Assembly (NCBI GenBank): GCA_005784505.1
Contig: VCAZ01000092.1
Span: 1,201,928 to 1,265,927, forward strand
Direction of reading: 5' to 3'
Origin: Bagarius yarrelli
Taxonomy: Eukaryota > Chordata > Actinopteri > Siluriformes > Sisoridae
Length of the DNA stretch: 64,000 nucleotides
A program made the translations under genes and the position numbers. Positions 11,449 through 22,600 of the stretch are shown here, piece by piece. Below the pieces are notes generated by a model. The model was given only the letters and a program-made list of their open reading frames with translations. It had not been told where the DNA came from and did not search any database. Position 1 is the first letter of the stretch, and each line of letters starts with the position of its first letter.

Positions 11449-14400
11449 TATATGCATTAACTATATATTTCATTAAACTGGACAATGTCTAGCTGTTGAA
11501 ATGCATATATATATTAAATGCAGTTTAATGAAAAATAGTAATTATAAGCTTAAATGTCACCCCGACTGTACATTAGCTGACATATATAAGCCTATAGCAT
11601 ACCTTATCATTTATAATAAAAGAATTGTAGACACTTGATCAGCACACACATAACTGTTAGTGGAGGTTGTTGCTTAGGGGTTTTGGACTGCTAATCAGAA
11701 AATTCTGGGTTAAATTCCCAGTACCACCATGTTACCACTGCTGGGCCCCTGAACAAGGCCCTTAACCCACAATTGCTCATTTGTAAATAAAAAAACAAAT
11801 ACTCTGGATAAGATTGTCTGCCAAATGCCATCAATGTAACACAAATTTTAAAGCACACAGTTGTCTAAAGTGTATTTGTACTTTATGTTGAAACATTACA
11901 TGATGAACATCGACTAAACTTCAGATAATTTTACCACAGCTAAGTCGACACTTTGAGAGACACACACTGTTACAAGCATACAATTTAATTAGAAGACAGC
12001 ACACTCTGTGGTCATATTACCCTTTAAATTAGATGTTTTATTCAAGTTTAAGTTTATTAAATTATTTATAATGCACATTTCAAAACAGCCACAAGACTGA
12101 CCAAAGTGCTGTACATTACAATTTTACCATAGTGACATAAAACAAATAGAATAAAACATGAATTAAAAACCCAAAAGGAATGACAGATAAACATTCTGAT
12201 AACAGAGTAATGTTCAAGCGACAGATTGTTTCATAACCAAGGCCCAACCACAGAAAAAGCATGGATCGCTTTACGTTTAAGTCTGGACACAATTTACAGT
12301 AATACCTTTCATATTTCGTATCATGTCCTGAAAATCTTTAATAAATCTATATTATACACTAATAAAAAAAACTCATTTATGACATGTATATCACCCTTTT
12401 TTCCCAGGGGCTCTTTAAAAAATAATATGATCTACAACACCCATTATGCACTGTTACTACTAATAAATCAAATCTTTGGGGGCCCCCAAACTTTGTGGGC
12501 CCTTAGAATCATTCTTACTAACCTACAGCCACCCCTCCACCTCCGCTCGGCACTACTGGTTTTAATAAAATATTATAAATATGATGCTTTATACCAGTGG
12601 GGAAAATAACCAGAAACTGTTAAATATTCTATATGACAGGGCGGGAGGGGCAGCTATCCCCACTGTGCATGCAGTAGCTCTTCACTGAATATTACTGTCT
12701 GATCTCCTTATGTGCTAGACAGTCATCTTGTAATTCGCTGACCTGAGTCAAGTTACATTGATTGTAGCCACATATTTAAGTTTAAGAGGTATTTATTTTT
12801 TATCTAAAGGCCTTATTTCAATAACACACTCCCATTCCAGCATGAACGCAGACAGTTAATAAGTTCCCCAATGATTGATAGGATCCTAATTTAATTACTA
12901 TTCTGCATTTAGTATTTAATTACTATCTGCATTCTGTGGCAGTAATGTTCAACGTGGTTTTTAACGTTCAATAAATCACGGAAAAGTTTCCGATGTCCAA
13001 AGCTATTTGCGTGAGCTTGCTAAATGAGGGTCATTTAAAAAGTGAATAAAGGTGGGAATTAAAAGATGCACTGAACACCCCATTGTGAATACCATATACA
13101 GACTAACATCACCATGGATTATGTATGCTGTCTACACCATGGCATTTTTGACAGTTACAATCAATATATTTATTCATTATCTATTATCCTTAATTAGAGC
13201 CTGCTCGCTTTTGATGCTGATCAATTATGAAACATTGTGAGTGGAAGAAACCTCGAAGACGCTGCTAAATTATGAGACACATTGCCAACGATAAACCAGT
13301 ATATTAAAACTAAATTACATTAAGCCACTTTAATAATAACACACGAGCCGCAAGCTGTCATAATACTATAATGGAAATATCACAATGCAGCCTTGTGTCA
13401 GAATAAAAAAATTGCGTTCACTTTATAGATCCACTGTGACCCAGATCAGAATAATAATACTTACAGATATAATATGGACAAAAGTTAGTGGACATCTTAT
13501 TCGCACAGCTCACAATTGTCCCTTCACTATTACTTTCAGTTGAAGTCCCAAAGACTGTTCCTGCATGACGAGCTCCATGAAGACACGGCGTGTAATGTTT
13601 GGAGTGGATAAACTCAAGCTTCCAGCATCGGGCCCCTGAGCCAAACCCCTTTAAAACCTTTAACTGCTTAGTTGTGTCAATGAGATTACTGTAAGCTGCT
13701 CTGGATATCGGTGTCTGCTAAGTATTGTAAATGTAACTTTTGTACTTAAATCGGCAAATCCCCACATCCTTAAATCCATAAGCATTTCCAAAAGTGTGTA
13801 GTTCAAATTCCGAATCTAATGTTCAGTAACACGTATGAACATGATGCTAATGTGTCCAGATACCTTTGTCTCTATAGCGTACTCGTTTTTTAATAAAAAG
13901 CTTATTATTTTAAGTAACTGCAGCACTTTACTAATACTGCTTTTTAAAAAGAGGCTATATTTTAGATTTATTTATATAGTACAATTCTTTCCAAATACCA
14001 CATCAGCATGCTTGCATCAGAGAATTCAATCTATTTATGGCTTTTTGCTTTTTCCAATAGTAAATGGGAATATTTATCATAGGCCAAGCTGCTACAAAAT
14101 CAGGCAAGTTAAATCGAGTGGCTTAGAGACTCTGTGTGATTGTGGGCACATAAATCTTTATATAACTTACTATATGAACTCTGTAAAGAATACTGATGCC
14201 CAGGGTCATGAAAGGTTTGGAAAAATCGATGACTTTCTCTCTCTCTGAGGTGATCGTGAAAGCAGCCACAGCTAAATCTGCCTTCTGCTCCAGATAAAGA
14301 AAAAGAAGAGAAGAACAGAAAAAAGGTTAGTAGTGGAAAATGAGGCATTTAAAAAATTATGTAACAAAAAATAAAGTGTGTTTGTGTGTGTGTGTGTGTG

Positions 14401-16686
14401 TGGATTTACTCTATTGATAAGTTCCCCGACCATGCCCGTCCAAGAACCGTTGGGTTCTGGAGCACCGTACAGACCATCATCTACCAGTTTAATTCGATAA
14501 GTGAACTTCAGAATGTCCGCCAACTCCTTTAGCATGTCCACACAGAAACCTTCATACTGATCATTCCCCTCCAGCTCCTGATAATTTGCTTTTCTCATCA
14601 CATACGGGTTCTCCTGCATTTACATACAAACACATCGTAAGTTAAATGCAAAAACCTTGTTCCAGCATAAACTTCTGAATTACCACCACACCAAGATCTT
14701 ACCAGTATCGTGGTGATGATAAGGGTCTTGTTGGCCAATGTTTCAGAGACATTGATGTCCAAACTGGTGGAGTTCATGACCAGGGTATTATTGGAATACC
14801 AAATACCAATCTAACAGATAGAGAGCAAGAAATTAATTACATACCAGTATCTAAAATAAGAGTTAAAAAAGTCTGAATGTGAATATTACCTGTTTGTGGC
14901 CTGATTTATGTTTTTCCAGGATATGTAGGGTGTAGTTGGTTCTCTGCCCCTTGCTGTTAAACTCAACACGGCCTGTTAAACCATCATACTCAACCTAAGA
15001 AACACGGAAAAAATAGAAGGTTGAGATGATCTACCTTTTTCTGCTGTCCCACTCTTAATACCACATGTTGTGAGAAGTATTTGTTATTGATTTCTGGTTT
15101 TAAACACGTTGGATGTTATTATTATTTTTATAAATATTATTAATGATTTACCCAGTGCAGACCTGAAAAAAGGAGCAAATCAAACAGCTTTTTGTGTCTA
15201 GATAAAATGTAGTTTCACTTTTTGAGAAACAGTTACTAGCCTCCACTGTATTACAGTGAACGTCATCTAAAATCCTAAAATAACTGGTGATACGAGCTAT
15301 CAGTGAGAACACTGGATCAGATTGCGGCTGACCTTCATTGTTTTTTGCTTAGTTCCACACAAATCACATTCTGGTAATTTTTTAATGCCCCAAGGACATT
15401 GGCTCGTAAGTCAGAAATAAATGAACAAACGTAGTAACAAATATAAGAACACAACAGCAACTTATTTAAGGTTACATTCTCACTGCTAATTAGATACAAC
15501 TCACATCAGTATGAGAAATGGTAAAAAAAAAATGATATTTTTTAGAAGAAAGGAAACAGTAGCCTAAATGAATATACAAATTTATGTGTTAAAAATATCT
15601 TTCATCTGATATAATAAAACAAATAAAACTAAACCTAATAATATATGATTAAGGGCAGCATGGTGGCTTAGTGGTTAGCACTGTTGCCTAACAGCAAGAA
15701 GGCCGGATTCAATTCCCAGACAGGAGCCTTTTTGTGTGAAGTTTGTAAGTTCTCCCTGTTTTTGCGTGGGTTTACTCCAGGTACTCCGGTTTCCTCCCAC
15801 AGTCCAAAAATATGTGAGTGAGTGTGAGTGTGTGTGGCCCTGTGGTGGACTGGCGACCTGTCCAGGGTGTACCCCTCCTGTCTTTCGCCCTTTCAGAGAC
15901 GACTGGGATAGACTCCAGCAGATCCCTGTGACCCCAAATTAGGGAATAAGCAGGTATAGAACATGAATAAATGAATATGTGATGGTCATTTAATGGAGGT
16001 GAAGGCAAAGTTTCTTTGTTTTGTTAAATCTTGGGGAAAAAATGTCTAAATATTTTTACACGTTTTTAATTCCTATCGTGTGCCCAAATTTTTTAAATAA
16101 ATAAGCTGTGGTCACCATTTTTTGTAGAGACATTGACTGTAGAATATCATGTTTTTAAACAAAACTGTGATTGGCTGCTTTACATGTCAATCATATTCTC
16201 CCTTTTATAATAAAAGTTTCTCTATAGTCCAGAGTAGGGCTGGGCCAATAAACCATACCATATCAAATTGCGATAAACTTCCACCATTCTTCCAATGGGA
16301 CACAATCTTTGTGTCGTACAGCACTCAAAATGTTTTCTTTGAGAAAATGAAAGTGTAAAAATGAAAAATGTGTAAAAATTAAAACAATTTTTGCACACAC
16401 TGACCATGCGCAGGTAATTCATAAGGCTGGTCCCATGTTGCCAGATCTGTGGTGAGGAGCAGCTTAAGGGTTTTACTCCAATTTCCTGACTTCTGTTCAG
16501 CTCCTGCACGGCACTCGCCACCACATGGACGGCATCAAACAGCAAAGCTGAGGACAGCTAGACAAATAACACTGAGTTTAGTTAAATGTGTGAAAACATT
16601 CAATAATTTCAGTTGTTTTTTCTTGTGGTATTTCTCATTCAAGCACACAATAGTCTTAAAAGCAGCCTTAGCTTTAATTAGGAGAG

Positions 16687-16722
<36 letters not shown>

Positions 16723-17400
16723 AGTCACCGCTGGTCCTGGATATGGATTAATGTCACAGCCCTCTCTCCAGGACAGATTGAGGCTCCGAATAAACTCCAG
16801 GTAAAATGGATGTGTGATGTTGAACATAGAAAAGCCCACGATGTTGGAGTGCTCATCAACTACATCATCCAACCACAGCAAAGGAAAGTCCTACACACAC
16901 ATACAGTTAAATATTATTGCTTACATACACTGTGCTAAAAATCAAACTTTACAACTAAACTATTGGTAATTATTAAAAATGTTTTACTTCATTTATTTTT
17001 TTATGTTGCTTGATATTTTTATAACCTACAGTTGTAGTAAATGCATTATGAAAAACAGAAAAAAAGAAAGAAAGAAAGAAAGAAAGAAAGAAAAAAAAGA
17101 AAGAAACAAAAAAAAAAAGAAAGAAAAAGAAAGAAATAAAAAAAGAAAGAAGAAAACGAAAGAAAAGAGAAAAAGAAAGAAGAAAGAAAAGAAAAAAAAG
17201 AGAAAAGGAAAGAAGAAAAAGGAGAGAAACAGAAAGACGGAAAAAAAAAGAAAAAGAGAAAAGAAAGAAAGAAAGAAAAAGAAGAAAGAAGAAAGATACA
17301 AAAAGAAAAAAAAGAAAAAAAAAAAAGGAAAAAAAAAAAAGAAACAAAAAAACAAAAAGCAAAAGAAAGAAAAAGAAAGAAATAAAAAAAGAAAGACGGA

Positions 17401-17436
<36 letters not shown>

Positions 17437-19603
17437 CAGAAAGAGAGAAACAAAGAAAGTATAAAGGGAAGAGATAAATAGAAAGAAAAAAAAAGGAAAA
17501 AAGATTGAGAAAGAGAGACAGAAAAAAAGAAAGAAAGGCAAAAGGAGATAATTAAAGAAAGTATGAAGGTAAAAAAGAAATAGAGAAAAAAAGAAATAGA
17601 GAAAGAAAGGTTCTAACCACATTTCGGAGATAAAATGATGTGCAGACAACCAAAGTAAATACAAATCGTTCTTACCATGGTTGTGAGAATGTACTTGTAA
17701 AAGGCTGATGTCATTCCCAACTCAGACGCCTAGTAAAGGAAAGAAAGAAAGAGATTAGGGTGTAGCAGTATTCACACAGAAAGAGGACGGTTCGGTAGTA
17801 CAGTACATCTTCGGTGTATTTACACAGTTTCCACAATACAGATACATTTTAGGTGAGCAGAGCTGAATTATAGTAGTTGTAAATCAATAGTGAGAGAGAA
17901 AAAGAGAATAAGAGAGTGTGAGAGAGAAAGAGAGAGAACAAAAGAAAGCTATTACAAAGATCTATTGAAATCTATTAGTTTTTACTACTACAATCACCAG
18001 GGAAGAACTCGATGCATGTAGCAAAGCAAACTCCTATCATTTTATCAAGTAATGTCAAGTGTGGTTATATGGTGTCACAGTATATGTTGCATAAAATGAC
18101 TATTTATATAAAGTCTACAGTTTAAAGTTAAGACTGAAAAAGACCAAATCACTTTAAATTACATTCTTTAAACCAGCTTACAATTAAATTTGTAATAAAA
18201 CAATTTTTCTTACAAGAAAAGCAGCCTTTTTAAGAAAAAGTTCTCATATTTAAAAAAAAAAGCAAAGAGGCTTCTGTTATGTTACTAAGATTACAATTAA
18301 GTTTACTTTTATGTTACTTAAATTAAAGTTACGGATACCTTTACATTACTATGATTAGAGTTAGGGTTATTTTTATGTTACTATTTTTACAGTTAGGGTT
18401 ACATTTATGTTACTAAAATTAGAGTTACGGTTACTTTTATGTTTTTATGATTAGAGTTAGGGTTAACCTTTAGGTTACTATGATTAGAGTTAAAGCTACT
18501 TCTATGTTTTCATAATTAAAGTTAGGATTACTTTTATGTCACTATGATTAGAGTAAAGGTTACTTTTATGTTCCTATGATTACAGTAAATGTTACTTTTA
18601 TGTTACTATGATTAGAGTTAAGGCTACTTTTATGTTACTATGATTAGAGTTACGGTTAGTTTTATGTTACTATTATTACAGTTAAGGTTGCATTTATGTT
18701 ACTAAAATTAGAATTAAGGTTACTTTTATGTTACTATGATTACAGTAAAAGTTACTTTTATGTTACTATGATTAGAGTTAAGGTTACTTTTATGTTACTG
18801 TGATTATAGTTAAGGTTACCTTTATGTTATTGTGTTTACAGTTAAGGTTACCTTTATGTTATTGTGTTTACAGTTAAGGTAACTTTTATGTCACTTTGAT
18901 TAGAGTTAATGTTACTTTTATGTTACTAAGATTAGAGTCAAGGTTACTTCTATGTTACTAACAAAAACATAGAAACAAGTCTGTTTTATAGTAGCAGCAT
19001 TAAAAGTAAAACCTACAGCTTTTGCAAACAGAAATTAATCTGTCCACGGGTTATTTAAGCGGACTTTGCATTCTGTTGAACATGAGCGGTACGTAAGCAG
19101 CTCAACAGAACGCTGTGCAGTGACAATGAACCTGCACGCTAAACACTGCTGGCTGGAGTGTGTGCGGCATAGCATATATTGTCGCCTCATATTTCTGCCG
19201 TTTTTCTCTTTTGAAATTTCAGTGCATTTCGATAAAATCTGCTGACTTCACACTAGCCGCTCTCAACCGCCTTAGTATAAATCCTCCAGTTTGGGTACCA
19301 ATGGCCTTTGTAACTGCGTTAATTAGCTAAAATAATACTAATGTCCTCTTAAGGATAGTAAGACAAACATTTTGTGTGTTTGTGTACCTTCTTCAATATC
19401 AGGTATGATACAGAAGCATTAGCATCGATGATGATCGTAGCTATTTTATCATCCCGGATCTCTTTGAGTAAGGACGTGGGATCAAGGTCGTCATCCAGCA
19501 TTCTGACAGACAGCGTTTCCCTGGAGATGAGAAAACGTCGCACCAGCTCTTCCAATCTCAGCAGACCTGTACAGCAGGTGGGGTTATAGATACCACATGA
19601 GAA

Positions 19604-19638
<35 letters not shown>

Positions 19639-22600
19639 ATTCAATGTAAATAAGTGGCTGTCTTCTCATGGGAATGTGTGTACAGACAGAGCGAGCCAGT
19701 GAACCCAGTGCCAAACTTTAATTAGTTTGAGGGAGGAAAGAAATCAATGCACCCACTTACATGCTCTCGTTCTCTCGTTTCTCATTCTCTCTCTCTTTCT
19801 CTCTCACTTCCCCCAGCACTACCCCTGTTCCTGTATTTTCCTATCTCACCCACTCACTGATTCCTGCAGCAACACTTCCCAGATATATTCTCAGCGGATC
19901 TCACTATGCTTTTCACATATTAGTAATATTCCTGCCATCTTTGAGCTTCTCTCTCTCACACTCACTCACTCCACCTGATTCACAATGAAAACTGTTGATG
20001 AACCACAGAAATAAACCATATTCTAACAGTCAGTAAGCAAGAGCTCTGTGATCAAACTCCACTTAGAAAATCCATCGCACTCTGAGCAGGTCGGGATCAT
20101 CATTTCTTCCTCTTCCTCATACATTTTGCTGAATTATGCATAATAATTCTAAAGAATAAGAGGCTTCAAACTGAAAACTGAATAATAGGACGATATGCCA
20201 AAGATGTGTCTAAGTATAGCACATCTTTATAACTGCACCCACAGTAAAAAAAATAAAGGGCATTAAGGATGTCCTTGGAGTATAAATTATGGGTTTGTTA
20301 ATGAGTGCACCAAAGAAATAAGGAAAGTTTTATTCTGAATCACTTGATGCCTCCTCCTTCTTTGTCCTCCTACTTCACTTCTTCTAATAAACACTAGATT
20401 TCTTCCAAAGGTCAAATCTATAGTTTTGTTTTAAACTTTCAACAGAATATGTGTCCTTCTTCATCCCCCTTTTCTAAAAAGTCCTGAATAAGCCTTCCTA
20501 CAGATTTTAATGAATAATATACACAGTGTAACAGGTGTACGTGTCTGAGAGTTGGCCATCTTGTAGTTAGACCGGACGCTGGCGGTATATAAAGACTCTT
20601 CTCTCATGTGTCCATTTGCAGTAACACATGCAGAAACAGAGACCAAATAGAGTGTGCAGAATCTGATGTGATCGTCAGCATGTCTAATCAGAGGGCAAAA
20701 TGATCACTGGGTTGTAATGAGAAATAAATGAACATATTTTCATTAATTAATGAATCTGACAGTGCATCTAACATGCACACGCACTATTACACCCATAAGG
20801 GATATATACTGTGTATATAGCTCATAATGTAAAGCAAGGCCTATCTTCACTAGCCTGTCTCCTGCCACCATTTTAAATGATGAGCCTGATGAGTGGCAAG
20901 TTGCACCTACTCTGCTGCCATGGCAACCACAGTGCAGCCAACTAGGTCAGAGCCAGGCAGTTTAAATTGACACGCTCACAAACGCTAATACTTGCTTAAC
21001 TAATCCAGTTATGTATATATTAATACATCACACTAATGTATGTATATATTTTCCAGCATGTACACAACACAGGACTGAATGTAATCAATGTGGAAAGCTT
21101 CCAAGCCATGTGCAGAGATATTCTACCGCTATAGCTGACCAGCATTGATTTCAATTCAAATGTGGTAGAGGGATAACTGAATTGATTAGGAAAAATCTCC
21201 CAGATGTCCATTGTTTTACATTCACACTGATTTACACATTTATACGTGAATATATTTAAAATACATAGAAACACAAAACAATATATTTTTAAATCCAAAA
21301 GCTAAGTGTCCTCATTCTTAGATAACACAGTTAAAAAAGGTTTTTTTGACAAGTGTGGAGGTCCTAGGCAGGTCATCCACACTGGTGTGGAGACCAAAGA
21401 TCAAAGACTCACACTCGGCCTTGGCACAGACCAGACTGGCTGATGGGTAGCTGAAAGAGCGTAGGATGGCGCCCACGGCCAAGCTCAGATCCTCGTTGCT
21501 AGGATACAAGGTGACAGACGCAAAGCGCAGGTAAGGCAGTCGTGGAGTCTCCTCTGGACCGATCTTCACATGAGGAATCTAAGAGGGAAAAAATGGACAG
21601 AAATAAACAAAAATGTGTGAGAGATTTTCTTCAGTATTTTTGGTGACATATTAAACAAATTAGCTTTATAGTTTTAAAGGTAATAACATTCAAACACAAT
21701 AAATATGCACTGATTACCTCTTTCTCTCCACAGATGTGACTGACGGTAGATCCTGAGGCAGGACTGGAGGCGGGGCCAATCACAGCAACCACACCCTTAG
21801 GCAGAATCTGGCACACTAAAGAAAAAACTCGGTAAGGTTTTTCTTCCTTCAGGCCTTTTTTTCCTCCACTCAGTTCCCTTCTTTTTATAAAAGTCATGTT
21901 ATACTGGTAGATAGAGCTGCCTATTACATTTATAGCTATAAATTTTACTACTAACCTCCTTTTTTCTCAGTGTGTTTGTGCGTTGATGGTACTTACTAGT
22001 GTCTGTGGTCTCATACTGGGAGTCTTTTTGGAGTTCAAAGACTTCTACGTCCACGCGAGCCCGAGCTGGTCCCTCCTGCACGCTGTTAATGTTCTCTCGT
22101 GCTAAAGCTAAAGCCAAACGCTCTCCACGGCCACAGGCAGAACGATCATCCAAAATTGCCGCTAAGCAGTAAGATGAAGAAGCAAAACAGTACAAGAGAG
22201 AGAGAGAGAGAGAGAGAGGGGCATTTACTCTGTGCCAGTGACTTTGCCTCTCAAGGGTCAGCTTTAAAAGGTCATGGCAAAAAATCCTGTGCTTAATGTA
22301 ATGGCAGTAAGAGCAGCCAAGCAAAGGCCAAAAGCAAAGTGTGGATTTGGCCAAACAAAGTGGCTATTTAAAAGACCCCTGCCTGGTGATTTAGTGATAA
22401 AGTGAAGGACAACAGTGTCATAGGTGTCATCCTGGACTGACACAAACTTAAATTTCCAGCTGCAGCACCAGTTTACTGCAATGTGTTTTGTTATCCATCC
22501 ACATGTCAAGGACCACCTGGCTAACATATAGCTGGCCACCTGGCTAACTTATAGCTCTAAAAAATTGTATTTTTGTATTTTGTATTTTTTTTAAAAATTA

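Noticed and set aside
16973..17664. Long open frames on both strands rich in Lys/Glu or Phe/Leu/Ser
   Set aside because: They arise from the GAAA-type simple repeat in grik5 intron 6 and have no protein family content.
18255..18965. Possible CRISPR array because of regular spacing
   Set aside because: Units are contiguous tandem copies without unique spacers, in a vertebrate intron.
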